The position numbers and the translations under genes are program-made. From Lichenihabitans psoromatis (GTDB taxonomy: Bacteria > Pseudomonadota > Alphaproteobacteria > Rhizobiales > Beijerinckiaceae): 64,000 nt of DNA. Below are positions 34,049-42,847 of the stretch, in pieces; the first letter of the stretch is position 1; each line of letters opens with the position of its first letter. The notes under the pieces were generated by a model. That model was not told the DNA's origin. It saw only the letters and a list, made by a program, of their open reading frames with translations, and searched no databases. The DNA is taken from contig NZ_CP036515.1 in the NCBI RefSeq assembly GCF_004323635.1, positions 1,847,501-1,911,500 on the forward strand, read 5' to 3'.

Positions 34049-34744
34049 ATGAGCCGCCTCCATGCCGAGAACCACTTGATCAACCGCGTCGGATGGCTGC
34101 GAGCCGCAGTCCTTGGGGCCAACGACGGGATCATCTCGACCGCGAGCCTCATGGTCGGGGTGGCGACGGCGGCGAACTCGTCGAGCGAGGTCCTGCTCAC
34201 GGGCATCGCCGGCCTGGTCGCCGGCTCCATGTCGATGGCGGCGGGCGAGTACGTGTCCGTGAGTTCGCAGGCCGATACGGAGCGGGCCGACCTCGGGCGG
34301 GAGCGCATGGAACTGGAGACGGATCGCGACGCCGAGCTTGAGGAGCTTGCCATGATTTACGTCGATCGCGGTGTGGAGCCGGCGCTCGCGCGGCAGGTTG
34401 CCGAGCAGTTGATGGCCAAGGACGCGTTAGGGGCCCATGCGCGTGACGAGCTGGGCATCTCCGAGGCGATCTCGGCGAACCCAATCCAGGCGGCCCTGAC
34501 CTCGGCTGCAACCTTCGCCGCCGGCGCTGCCCTGCCGATCCTGGCGACGCTCGTAGCGCCCAGGGCCGCCCTGGTGCCGTCCGTGTTCGGCGCGTCGCTG
34601 GTCGTGCTGGCCCTGCTTGGAGCGATCGGCGCGAGGGCCGGTGGCGCCGAAATGGTGAGGCCGACGATACGCGTCGCCTTCTGGGGAGCCTTCGCAATGG
34701 GCGTCACCGCCGCGATCGGCGCGATGATAGGCAAGTCAGTATAA
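34049..34744 (+). CDS. VIT1/CCC1 family transporter
   Basis: 231 residues from the ATG at 34049, which has GGAAGGA 8 bases upstream; a TTG at 34007 is less likely. The N-terminus HLINRVGWLRAAVLGANDGIISTASLMVGVA is the first-helix signature of the family, followed by GLVAGSMSMAAGEYVSVSSQADTE with the Met/Glu motif and an acidic cytoplasmic domain (TERADLGRERMELE to LMAKDALGAHARDELG). Three helices close it. Eukaryotic VIT1 exports Fe(II)/Mn(II) to vacuoles; bacterial members likely efflux these metals. It stands alone, but near other metal-related genes. Confidence 0.88.
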   Translation: MSRLHAENHLINRVGWLRAAVLGANDGIISTASLMVGVATAANSSSEVLLTGIAGLVAGSMSMAAGEYVSVSSQADTERADLGRERMELETDRDAELEELAMIYVDRGVEPALARQVAEQLMAKDALGAHARDELGISEAISANPIQAALTSAATFAAGAALPILATLVAPRAALVPSVFGASLVVLALLGAIGARAGGAEMVRPTIRVAFWGAFAMGVTAAIGAMIGKSV

Positions 34745-35317
34745 CAGACGCAGTTGACCTTTGTCGCAAAGCCGCGCAGCTGGCTGACCTACATCGTCAG
34801 CGAAAACCGGGCGAAGTTCGCCTCGAATGCCATTCGGGGCCGAGCCACTCGGCGACGCCCGCATGCGCGACATATCGAGCCAAGGGGGCTCATTCGGCAA
34901 CCATTAGGGTCTTTCGCCTTCCTTGGTCAGAAGAGGCGTGAGAGATCGCGCTGCCGGGAACGGCAACGCTATCGAAGGGATCACGGATGGGAGCGGCAAG
35001 GCACAAGCACTGGTGCTCTGCCATGCCCGCCATGCTGCATTCCATGGATTGGCAGGGGCAGTTCCTTGCGGTGAGCGACATGTCACTTTCGAAACTCGGC
35101 TATGCGCGGCTTGAGAACGGCAGCTTTCTGGATCAACTCCGGAGCCGCTAAAGGTCGTGAATGGGCGCAAAGCCGAACGTCCGCTTCCGGATAAGAACCC
35201 AATGTCAACTCCTGGCGCAATCTGGCCGAAACGAGAATGGCCGCTTTCCGCCGTGATAATCTCAGATTTGCTGTTTGTCGGCTCCGTACTTCCGGCCATT
35301 GGAGCTAGATAATTGGG
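34745..35317. repeat. Long intergenic region with degenerate repeats
   Basis: From 35161 to about 35295 there are motif copies ATGGGCGCAAAGCCGAACGT-CCGCTTCCGG and GGCGCAATCTGGCCGAAACGAG, related to those at 13804 and 43028. The ORFs covering 34754-35150 on either strand have no family features and poor composition. No gene is called. Confidence 0.45.
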
Positions 35318-35629
35318 GTGGAAGGGCTACAGCGGTCGAGTACTATGGGGGTAGAGGGAGAAACTACCGATCAGACCAACTTGAATTTCTACCAGGTCAC
35401 TGCGATCGTCGGAACTCGCATGGTGGAGGTCAGGGCCCTCGCGCAAGCCGAGGCGAGCACGGGGTGGGAGGCGTGTGCGACGGGCAAGGCGATGCCGGCC
35501 CTCGATGCTTTCACGAGCGAGCCACTACGGCGCCGCGTCGACGGTCGACGCCGGTCCGCGCGAATCGATGATTGCAGGACGGCTCTCGTTTGGGACGGGC
35601 GCCTAAAGGCCTGGACTGCCTACGCATGA
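35318..35629 (+). CDS. Hypothetical protein
   Basis: Up to 103 residues from a GTG at 35318, or 94 from the ATG at 35345. The body NLNFYQVTAIVGTRMVEVRALAQAE, GWEACATGKAMPALDAFTSEPLRRR and ALVWDGRLKAWTAYA looks like a real compact protein with no signal peptide or helix of membrane type. No family is recognised and no neighbour explains it. Codon use is like surrounding genes. Could be an orphan or a fragment. Confidence 0.4.
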   Translation: MEGLQRSSTMGVEGETTDQTNLNFYQVTAIVGTRMVEVRALAQAEASTGWEACATGKAMPALDAFTSEPLRRRVDGRRRSARIDDCRTALVWDGRLKAWTAYA

Positions 35630-36036
35630 CGGGATCGGAAGCGCGCAAAGCGGCATCGCAGGAGGATACGGACATGCCGCGAACGGTCGATGCGGACGGG
35701 GGTCACGGCGGGATCTGTGCGTTTTAGGGGACGCGGGTAAGACCCGATTACATCACGTGCACGGGGTGCGGGGCCACATGGCGGCACCGCGTCACCGCGT
35801 GGGGGCTACTGATGATCAGGGGTGTGTGGCCGTCCGGTCTGTTCCTCGGCCTTGTCTCTGTTAGTTTCTTTCGCTCCTTCGGGGCCGCTATTGTTGTGGT
35901 GATAGGCGGTACGCTCGAACTGGCGTTCCTTGGTGCCAACCTCAGGACGAGTGCATGGTACCGCTGAACGGCCGAACCGGTGTGCCTGGCCGCCGCATGC
36001 ACCATTAGCCATTGAGGTTTCGCGTAGCCAAAGTCT
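35630..36036. other. Intergenic region without a clear gene
   Basis: A good ribosome binding site (GCAGGAGGATACGGAC) precedes an ATG at 35674, but the frame gives only 17 codons. An ORF on the minus strand (35748-36050) is rich in Pro, Arg and His without family features. Nothing else is seen. Confidence 0.3.
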
Positions 36037-37356
36037 TCACGTCCTCGCAAGCGGTGTCAGCCCCCCGGGTGGCAAGCGGCCCCGTCGCACGGTCAGCACG
36101 ATTTGGATCGCGACGACGGATCCGTAAACCGCGAGCAGGAAGTATAGGCTCAGGCGGTCAACCTGCCAGTCGTGCCAGAGCAGCAGACCGAGGCTGGCGG
36201 TGGCGAGAAGTCCGCCGGCGAGCGGGATCGACGGCGACAACCCGATGCGCCCCGAAAGCCGCAAGGCGGAAAAGTTGACGGCGGCAAAGATGACGAGGAA
36301 CGTCGCGCTCGCGAAGCCCGAGATCGCCGGCAGCGGGACCAGCAGCGCGAAGGCGAGCGACAGGACGGTGAGGGCGAGCAGCGAGACATAGGGAACTGGA
36401 CGGGTGCGCTCCTGGAGGGCAAAAACCTGGGGAAGCGCATGTTCCTCGGCCATCACCATGGCAAGCCGTGCGGCGCCGAACAACGTCGCGTTGATGGCGG
36501 ACGCGGTTGAGAGCAGCGCGGCGATGCCGATCAGCACGAATCCGGCCTCCCCCAAGGTCGGCCGCGCGGCCACCGCGAGCACGTATTCCTGGTCCTGCTG
36601 GATCTGCGCCGGAGTAAGGTTGCCGAGTGCCGCGACAGCGACGACGATGTAGATGATCGTGGTGAGAACGATCGCGATGACGATGGCGCGGCGCAGGTTG
36701 TGTTCCGGATCCGCCATCTCGTCGATCGCGTTGGGAATGAGTTCAAACCCCTCATAGGCCACGAATATCAAGGCAACTGCGACCAGGGGCGAAGCTATGC
36801 CGCGATCGAAAAGTGGGACGAAATGGGCGGTGTGAATGCCGATGAAGCCGGCGGCGGCGAACACGGCGAGGATAACCAGCTTGATGGCAACGACGCCAAG
36901 CTCGACGCTGCCCGACGTGCGCGCGCCACGGAGGTTGATGCCGAGAAACCCAATGAGCACCAGCCCCACTAACACCGCCGTGACCGGCCGTGCGCCGCCA
37001 AGACCGAACAGCGTCGCACCATAATCGCCGAACGCCGTCGCGTAGAGCGCGAGCGTTCCGACGTAGCCTACGACCAAGAGCCAGCCGGCGCAGCCCGCGA
37101 CCAAGGGTGAAGCGAAGGCCTTCTCAATGTAGGTGAAGCTGCCGCCGTCGCCGCGAAAGTGAAGGCCGAGATGGGCGTAGGAGAGGCCTGTCAGAAGGGC
37201 GATCACACCACCGCCCGCAAGCGTCAGGACAACGGCATGTCCCGCGGTGGCGATGGCCAGGCCAAGCACCGCGAAGATACCCCCGCCGATCATGCCGCCG
37301 ATGCCGATCGCGCTGACCTCGGCGAGATTCAGCTTGTCCTTGTCGACCCTTGCCAT
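36037..37356 (-). CDS. APC-superfamily amino acid permease
   Basis: 439 residues with about 12 membrane helices. The start MARVDKDKLNLAEVSAIGIGGMIGGGIFAVLGLA carries the APC unwound-helix motif GIGGMIGGGIF that binds the amino acid backbone. FVAYEGFELIPNAIDEMADPEHNLRRAI in helix 6 is also characteristic. The substrate is unknown. The gene is alone on its strand: a metallophosphoesterase remnant lies upstream and an apparently empty region downstream. No solute specificity or regulation can be read. Confidence 0.87.
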   Translation of the reverse strand: MARVDKDKLNLAEVSAIGIGGMIGGGIFAVLGLAIATAGHAVVLTLAGGGVIALLTGLSYAHLGLHFRGDGGSFTYIEKAFASPLVAGCAGWLLVVGYVGTLALYATAFGDYGATLFGLGGARPVTAVLVGLVLIGFLGINLRGARTSGSVELGVVAIKLVILAVFAAAGFIGIHTAHFVPLFDRGIASPLVAVALIFVAYEGFELIPNAIDEMADPEHNLRRAIVIAIVLTTIIYIVVAVAALGNLTPAQIQQDQEYVLAVAARPTLGEAGFVLIGIAALLSTASAINATLFGAARLAMVMAEEHALPQVFALQERTRPVPYVSLLALTVLSLAFALLVPLPAISGFASATFLVIFAAVNFSALRLSGRIGLSPSIPLAGGLLATASLGLLLWHDWQVDRLSLYFLLAVYGSVVAIQIVLTVRRGRLPPGGLTPLART

Positions 37357-37458
37357 GCTTCGGTTTCCTGGCTGCGGCCGGCGACGGCGCGATCACGTCG
37401 ATCAGGAAGCGACATTGATGCGCCCAGGCGGGTTTCTTGTCGACGAGGACGATCGGCG

Positions 37459-38190
37459 TCACGCGACCCGACGCAGCGTAATTCGGATAAGTTCCGGCGG
37501 GCGCCCCAACCGTAGCGCGAAACCGGGCCACAGGGCGCTGCCGTTGTTGACGTAGAGCGTTATTCCGTCGACGTCGTAGCGCCCCGACACGAACCCGTCG
37601 TTCATGCGCGCGACGAGGCAGTCCAGGCCCCGGATCATGCCGCCGAGCGTATGCCAGTTAGGACAGTGCAGCGAGACGCCACGCGCGGCCGCCGCCCGGG
37701 CCTTCCCCGGTTGATGGTACAGGAACACGATCGGGACCCCTTTGGGGGCTCCGGCGAGCGAGGCGGTTAGGTCGGCTCCCGGATTGCCCGTACCCGCCGC
37801 GGATCGGTCCGTCACCCCAGCGAGAACTAATCGTCCCTCAGCCCGCGTGAGGACCGCATGGTCGTTGAGGAGCATGGTCATTCCCATCCCGGCGAGGTGC
37901 CCCATCCATTCGCGATAGCCGAAGTAGTATTCGTGGTTGCCCGGGATCGCGTCGACGCCGTCCGGTGCGTGGAGACCGCGCAGGGGCTCGACGTCCGCCC
38001 GCCGCTTGGCGAGGGTGCCGTCGATGAGATTCCCGGTGACGACGATCAGGTCGACGCCAAGCGCGTTTGACCGCTCGACCAGCCTGCGGGTCCAGGACGC
38101 CGGAAACAGGCGGCTACGACATCGTGGGTATCCCGCCGATCGAAGTGCGGCCTGGCGATGCGGGAAAGACTCCGACAGAATCGTGAGACC
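37459..38190 (-). pseudogene. Metallophosphoesterase remnant, 5' truncated
   Basis: The frame is open from a TGA near 38190 to 37459, but there is no proper start and the N-terminal membrane helices of the family are missing. Visible parts: LTILSESFPHRQ, a scrambled metal-site segment where SDxH should be (SAGYPRCRSRLFPASW), RSNALGVDLIVVTGNLIDG, AIPGNHEYYFGYREWM, VFLYHQPGKARAA, LHCPNWHTLGGM. The bridging Asp of the GDxxDG motif is Asn here (TGNLIDG), and the first metal motif is lost, so even an expressed fragment (37459-37905 from an ATG) would be inactive. Confidence 0.75.
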
Positions 38191-38200
38191 GATTGCTCAC

Positions 38201-38235
38201 TAAAAAGCTGCCGGTCGAACACGACGACCGGCAGC
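38201..38235 (-). terminator. Rho-independent terminator of the fasciclin gene
   Basis: GCTGCCGGTCG (38207-38217) pairs perfectly with CGACCGGCAGC (38225-38235) around a 7-base loop. On the minus strand the stem is followed by TTTTTA. It lies 51 bases after the fasciclin stop. Confidence 0.88.
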
Positions 38236-38285
38236 GAAAGCTTACTCCAAAGGTGAGCTTGAAAGGCCCTTTCGGACCTTCGCGA

Positions 38286-38846
38286 TCACTTAGGCATCAG
38301 GACGCTGTCGATGACGTGGACAACGCCGTTCGATGGGAAGACGTCTGCAGTCTCGACCAGCGCGCCGCCACCCTTAGCGTCGATGAGCGCGACCTTGTCG
38401 CCGTCCATCTTGGCCGTCAGGGTCTCTCCCTCGACCGTCTTCATGTTGTAGCTGCCGCCGCCCGCCTTGATGCCCTTGACGATTTCGGCGGCGTCAACCT
38501 TACCGGCGACAACGTGATAGGTCAGGATCTTGGTGAGGTCGGCTTTCATGTCGGGCTGCGTCAGCTTCTCGACCGTGCCCTTAGGCAGCTTGTCAAACGC
38601 GGCATTGGTGGGTGCGAACACCGTGAACGGGCCGGGGCCAGAGAGCGTCTCGACGAGACCAGCCGCCTTCACGGCCGCGACCAACGTGGTGAGGTTTTTG
38701 GCCTGTGAAGCGTTCTCGACAATGGTTTTGCTCGCCATCATCGGCGCGCCACCGACCATAGGATCGGCGGCATATGCCATGGATACGACGCCGGTCGCCA
38801 GCGCCGTCGCGAGGGTCAACGTGCGAAGTCCAATGAAGATTTTCAT
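38286..38846 (-). CDS. Secreted fasciclin (FAS1) domain protein
   Basis: 186 residues with a Sec signal (cleavage expected after MAYA-A, about residue 26). One FAS1 domain fills the rest: H1 motif GPFTVFAPTNAAFDKLPKGTV, the YHVV motif in LTYHVVAGKV and H2-like NGVVHVIDSVLMP. FAS1 proteins mediate adhesion or matrix contact, and in rhizobia affect symbiosis and biofilm. A ribosome binding site GGGAGAG precedes the ATG and a strong terminator follows, so it is a monocistronic unit and probably well expressed. Confidence 0.9.
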   Translation of the reverse strand: MKIFIGLRTLTLATALATGVVSMAYAADPMVGGAPMMASKTIVENASQAKNLTTLVAAVKAAGLVETLSGPGPFTVFAPTNAAFDKLPKGTVEKLTQPDMKADLTKILTYHVVAGKVDAAEIVKGIKAGGGSYNMKTVEGETLTAKMDGDKVALIDAKGGGALVETADVFPSNGVVHVIDSVLMPK

Positions 38847-38938
38847 GTTTCTCTCCCTTCAACGCCACGGCCTAGTCGGACGTGACTTGAAATAGAGCTA
38901 CGAATGTCGGCGATATGGGTTTCTAGTATGGGCAAAAC

Positions 38939-39260
38939 TTAACGTTCGTTGACGGCCTTTGCTGGGATGCCGCGCTGAGTCAGAACCGTTTCGATCGTGG
39001 TGGCGCTCTGGGCGAGCACAGTGAACATCACGACCATGTATGTGGCGGCGAGGATGACTGAGGGACGGCAGGTAGGCTCAACGCCGCAGCCACCGATATC
39101 CCGCCCACAAGCCCCCCCCAAATCAGCGCTTCCCGGTGCTCGGGAGCCCAGGTGAGCGGGGGGGCGAAGTGCCCTGAGAGGAGGCATAACGGGCACGACG
39201 CGACCGCAGCCAGCCTCTCCATCATGACGAATTCCAGCGGTGCATGCATCACGGCGCGCA
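38939..39260 (-). pseudogene. Na+/H+ antiporter (NhaP/CPA1) C-terminal remnant
   Basis: On the minus strand EHREALIWGGLVGGISVAAALSLP (about 39150-39070) matches the conserved WGGLRGGISVALALSLP of CPA1 antiporters. The next helix SVILAATYMVVMFTVLAQ appears in another frame (39060-39000) and ends at 38939. Everything upstream of the last two helices is missing. The Arg of the GLRG motif is Val here. A non-functional fragment of an exchanged or deleted gene. Confidence 0.6.
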
Positions 39261-39315
39261 CGTGATCGCCCGAGCGTTATCTTCGTCCAGCCCATAGAGG
39301 GCATTCACATCTCGA

Positions 39316-39756
39316 TCAGGGGCAGGAATGGCGGTTACCGTCGTAGCCCAGGTAAGTGCCGCTTGAGCGATCGTAGGACTTGAAGCGCCTTTCGCAGTAA
39401 GCCGTTACATCCCCACCCGCATAACGGGCTTGGGAATTAGCGACTGCGCCTCCGATCAAAGCGCCTGCAGCAAATCCAGCGATCCCAGCTCCGATCCCGA
39501 CCCCTCCGTCAAACCTTCGATGTCCACCGTACCCGCCTCGGAAGCCGCGTCCGCCATACCCGTGATGGAAACTCCCGCGACGAAATCCGCCGTGATGGAA
39601 GCCCCCATGACGGAAGCCGTCACCGTGGAAACCGCCGTGATGGAAACCCCCGTGATGGCCGCCGCCATGGAAGCGCATGCCGCCACGCGCTGAGGCTGGC
39701 GTCACGATCGGGAGGGCAAGCAGAACGGCTAGCCCGGCACTCAGTAAAGCTCGCAT
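39316..39756 (-). CDS. BA14K-family secreted protein with Gly/His-rich repeats
   Basis: 146 residues. A Sec signal (to about residue 23, TPASA-RG) is followed by about 55 residues of repeats such as HHGGFHHGGFHG and HHGGFRRG, then a glycine-zipper-like helix (GIGAGIAGFAAGALIGGAV). The C-terminus YCERRFKSYDRSSGTYLGYDGNRHSCP is the BA14K motif, first described in an immunoreactive Brucella protein with lectin-like activity. The His-rich part could bind metal ions; inference. GGAG precedes the ATG by about 10 bases. Confidence 0.85.
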   Translation of the reverse strand: MRALLSAGLAVLLALPIVTPASARGGMRFHGGGHHGGFHHGGFHGDGFRHGGFHHGGFRRGSFHHGYGGRGFRGGYGGHRRFDGGVGIGAGIAGFAAGALIGGAVANSQARYAGGDVTAYCERRFKSYDRSSGTYLGYDGNRHSCP

Positions 39757-40147
39757 AGTTCACGTCTCCGTTCTCTGACTTATACATTCGAGCAAGGCCC
39801 GATTATGTGAGAGGCAGGTTTAAAACGTTTCAAAGGGGAAACTGTTCGACGGCAATGCCGAACCGGTTAGCCACTGGGATGATGCGGGGCACAGTGCGCA
39901 ATTCCTACATTCCGCACGGGACTGAACGGCGGCTTCGATCGCAATCGCGAGAAGTGGCATGGCCGGGACGGGCGCGAAGCCGCGCAGCCCTATCCCAGGC
40001 TGCACTGAAGTCCAGATCTCTGTCCGTTCTGAAAGCGTCAAAGCGTCGTCGATAGCCGGCCGGAGCGCACGGCTTGGGCCATCTCGCGAGCGACGAAATA
40101 TCCGGGGGGCGCGTGGAGCAGGTGGGGCTCCCTGTGGTCTACCGCGA
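39757..40147. other. Intergenic region with no assigned gene
   Basis: On the minus strand, 40040-40147 encodes HLLHAPPGYFVAREMAQAVRSGRLSTTL, which looks like a short coding remnant but matches no family I recognise. The rest holds only overlapping frames without features. The BA14K promoter should lie near 39760-39810. Confidence 0.3.
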
Positions 40148-40933
40148 TCAAGCGAGTATCGCGAAGAAGCCGGGCAGCGGTCGACCTGCCAAGGTTCGCC
40201 GGAACAACCCGAGTGTGAGCCACGTCCAGCCGGCGGCAGCGACGCCGGCGAGGACCAGCGCAACCGTTGGTGGGAGCAGCCACGATCCTACCAGCGCGAT
40301 GGCAGGTACGGCCTGCATGATGTGGGTCCCGAGGAAATGGGCAGGCCGAAGGTCTGCGGCGTTCACTGTCCATCCCGTCAACCACATTGTCCGTGGCGTC
40401 GCGGGCGGGGGCCCCGCGTAACGGCTGTTTCGTGAGCCCATCCGGAGCGTAATTAGCAGCGTCAACCCGGCCCCCACGATGAACGCGACAGGTACGGCCA
40501 GTCGGAGCGCGGGCGGCCACGCCGGAGGAGGCGATAGCGCCGCCACGATCCCGACCACCACGGCCGGTGAGAGCACCAAAAGCGCGCCAATCCCCAGCGC
40601 TGCATAGATCGCGGCCTCGATCCGCGTGTCCTGGTTGAAGTGAGACCGCCGCTGCCGACCCGCCTGCACGGCGATGTAGCCCACTTCGATCACGGCCGCT
40701 CCAACGGACAGCCACGCGACAGTGAGCAGAACGATACCGTCACCGAGAAAACCAGCAACCGACGCGAAGGTGGCGAAGTGCAGGGCGAGCGAGATGCCGA
40801 ACTTGGCCGGCTTGTTCCAGACGTTCTCGCCATCCAGTCGACGCTGATCGACGCGCCCTGCCACGAGGGCGACGGGTGTCGAGGCAGCGAAGCCGGTGGC
40901 GGCATACCAGTAGAGGTGCGTGGGATCCACCAT
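40148..40933 (-). CDS. Hypothetical integral membrane protein
   Basis: 261 residues from the ATG at 40933, preceded by GGAG at good spacing; an ATG at 40954 is also in frame. About seven hydrophobic helices. A conserved-looking cytoplasmic motif RRLDGENVWNKPAKFGISLALHFATFA follows helix 1, and PPATPRTMWLTGWTVNAADLRPAHFLGTHIMQ sits between helices 5 and 6. I do not recognise a named family. It follows the ABA4-like gene on the same strand (179 bases apart), and the two probably formed an operon. Confidence 0.7.
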   Translation of the reverse strand: MVDPTHLYWYAATGFAASTPVALVAGRVDQRRLDGENVWNKPAKFGISLALHFATFASVAGFLGDGIVLLTVAWLSVGAAVIEVGYIAVQAGRQRRSHFNQDTRIEAAIYAALGIGALLVLSPAVVVGIVAALSPPPAWPPALRLAVPVAFIVGAGLTLLITLRMGSRNSRYAGPPPATPRTMWLTGWTVNAADLRPAHFLGTHIMQAVPAIALVGSWLLPPTVALVLAGVAAAGWTWLTLGLFRRTLAGRPLPGFFAILA

Positions 40934-41111
40934 CGGTTCTACTCCGTGGCCCAAATTGCGCGAGGAGACTCTCGGCGGTTCCCCGGGGCAGTGGGCCGTT
41001 GCGTGATCGAATGATTGAATGGCGCCGGCGACCGCTGCGCTGGCTCGTTAAGGTTCGAGGGGAGGCACTGTCCCTCGCGAGGCGCGTGCCCCGGCAGTCG
41101 GGCCCGGGCAA

Positions 41112-41554
41112 TCATACGGCGAGCCCCAACCGCGGGGCGACGAGGAAGCGCAGAGCCAGGAACGCAAAGAGGCCGACCGGAGGAAAGTCAGCAGGAGACA
41201 CGGTAGGATCACAAGCGGCGACATGTCCGCATCGAGCCCGGCCTGCGCAACCCAAGTACCCACAAACAAGTCGAACGCGATGTAGTGCAACCAGCCGGCC
41301 GCGAGCGCGGCGTCGTTGGCAAAGAGCCGTCGGACAGACGCAATCGAGCCGAAGCCGCCGCCGGTACGGGCGCGCAAGCCCTGGGCGAGCAGAAGGGCGT
41401 AAGCCAGTCCGACGAGGACAGGTACGACAAGTGCCGTCCCGGCCCAAATGGGCACCCGGAGATTGTCGGGGACGAAAAGGCTCGCCGCAAGGCTGAACCA
41501 TGACAGCGCCGCGACGCCGCCGTAGATCGAGAAGGCACGATCGGGGCTTGGCAT
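41112..41554 (-). pseudogene. ABA4-like (DUF4281) membrane protein, frameshifted near its 3' end
   Basis: The frame from 41554 reads SIYGGVAALSWFSLAASLFVP, GGGFGSIASVRRLFANDAALAAGWLHYIAFDLFVGTWVAQ, matching ABA4-like proteins (four helices, GWxHYxxFDLFxG motif). Near 41185 a base is lost in TTTCCTCCGG; the expected ending PPVGLFAFLALRFLV continues in another frame to a stop at 41112. As it stands the frame runs out to 41048 with an unrelated tail. Plant ABA4 acts in neoxanthin formation; the bacterial role is unknown. Only the last helix is affected, so partial function is possible. Confidence 0.7.
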
Positions 41555-42205
41555 CCTTCAACCTCTCTTCGTTCAGCCGATCTGCTGCCGGCCATCGCCG
41601 TAGGCCGGTGTCTCGCGATCAAGGTTCCACAGACGCCGATCATCGGAACCGCAATCGCTGACGCTTGCAGCGCTAGATTGTACGCGTATTTTTAATAGAA
41701 CGCGTACGCAAAATTGGCGAGCCCTTGTTTCCTCGCATTCGGTCGTGAAGCCGGTTGACGCGCTGGCACTCGACCGGCCGAACTGACTGTTCACCCTCAG
41801 CGAGGCGGATCATGCCGACGCTGTTAAACATCCATCGGAGGCTCGCTGCTGGTTCGGACGACCCAGCGCACCGAATGTCACAACGTCGCGATGGTTTCGA
41901 ATGCCATTCGCGTCTGCTCATGCCTGTTTCCCGGTCAGGGTAGGAATGATCCGGGACACGCGGGGTCTCGTGCCGGACGCAGCGGTCGCGCGCCTCCGCT
42001 GCGCGGCACCGGTTGATCCGACGCTCGCCGTGCGCATGCCCGGTTGACTTGAGGTGTCGCCAAATTCCGTGCGTCGTTAAGAAGAAGCGGGGACGCGCGC
42101 GCGATGTAAGCGGCAAGCCTGCGGCGCGACGGCGACGGCGTCCATCCCGCCGTACCCGCGATGCTGTAGGGTCCGCGCTAGCTTCGGAGTACGAGAGGAT
42201 CAAGA
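41555..42205. promoter_or_regulatory. Intergenic region with an 8-bp-arm inverted repeat
   Basis: The 650 bases between the ABA4-like gene and the divergent TetR gene contain GTACGCGT (41680-41687) and ACGCGTAC (41700-41707) around an AT-rich 12-base spacer. The site lies about 126-153 bases before the ABA4-like start and is a plausible operator for the TetR protein. The rest (41750-42150) shows no gene. Confidence 0.5.
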
Positions 42206-42847
42206 ATGATGCCAGCGCCGTACTCTAGTCCTCAGTTCCGCCGCGAGCGGCAGCGCTCAGCGTTCCGCGAGGACATCCTCGCCGAGGCGCGTGCGATCCT
42301 CGCGGAAGAGGGACCGGATGGGCTAAGCATGCGCAAGCTGGCGCATCGCATGGGCTGCGCGCCGATGAGCCTGTACGCGTACTTCCGCGACAAGCACGAC
42401 CTCCTGACCGCGCTGGCGCATCGGGGCTTTGGCATTCTGGCCGAGCGCCTCGCGGCCGAGCCCGGGGAGGAGCCGCTTGCTGCCCTGCGCGCGGTGTTCC
42501 TGACCTACGCGCGGCTCGGGTTGGAGCGGCCGGACGACTACCGCGTGCTGTTCATGACGCCTCAGGTGCAGCTGGTGCGCGAGTTCGAAGGGCCGGAGGA
42601 GATCGCCCGGGAGAGCCCGGCTTTCGCCATCGGCCTGGATCGCGCCCAAGCTTGCGTCGCGGCGGAGATGCTGGAGGGCGACGCGCACGCCATTACGACG
42701 CTGCTATGGACCGCGGTGCATGGGGCGGTCGCGGCGGTTCTTACCTTCCCTGCGTTCCCGTTCGGCGACCGCGACACCTACGTCGCCCGGGTCGTGGACT
42801 GGACGATTGATGGGCTGAGAGCCACCAAGGTTGCGCCGCTCGCGTAG
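42206..42847 (+). CDS. TetR/AcrR-family transcriptional regulator
   Basis: 213 residues; GAGAGGA lies 7 bases before the ATG. The helix-turn-helix is at about 22-66 (REDILAEARAILAEEGPDGLSMRKLAHRMGCAPMSLYAYFRDKHDLL). The C-terminal ligand domain has the WHG-like pattern (ITTLLWTAVHGAVAAVLTFPAFPFGD) of the TetR_C_33 group. Such regulators repress a neighbouring gene until a small ligand binds. The only divergent neighbour is the ABA4-like/membrane-protein unit, whose upstream region contains an inverted repeat. Confidence 0.87.
   Translation: MMPAPYSSPQFRRERQRSAFREDILAEARAILAEEGPDGLSMRKLAHRMGCAPMSLYAYFRDKHDLLTALAHRGFGILAERLAAEPGEEPLAALRAVFLTYARLGLERPDDYRVLFMTPQVQLVREFEGPEEIARESPAFAIGLDRAQACVAAEMLEGDAHAITTLLWTAVHGAVAAVLTFPAFPFGDRDTYVARVVDWTIDGLRATKVAPLA

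Noticed and set aside
34754..35299. Several ORFs of 60-130 residues on both strands
   Set aside because: They run through the degenerate intergenic repeats and lack any conserved motif.
35748..36050. A 100-residue minus-strand ORF before the APC permease
   Set aside because: Pro/His/Arg-rich, and it overlaps the permease 3' end.
39807..40055. An 82-residue plus-strand ORF
   Set aside because: Basic, unstructured, no ribosome binding site; likely chance.
41673..42203. A 176-residue minus-strand ORF in the gap upstream of the TetR gene
   Set aside because: Arg/Ser-rich, no ribosome binding site and no recognisable family; overlaps the putative operator.
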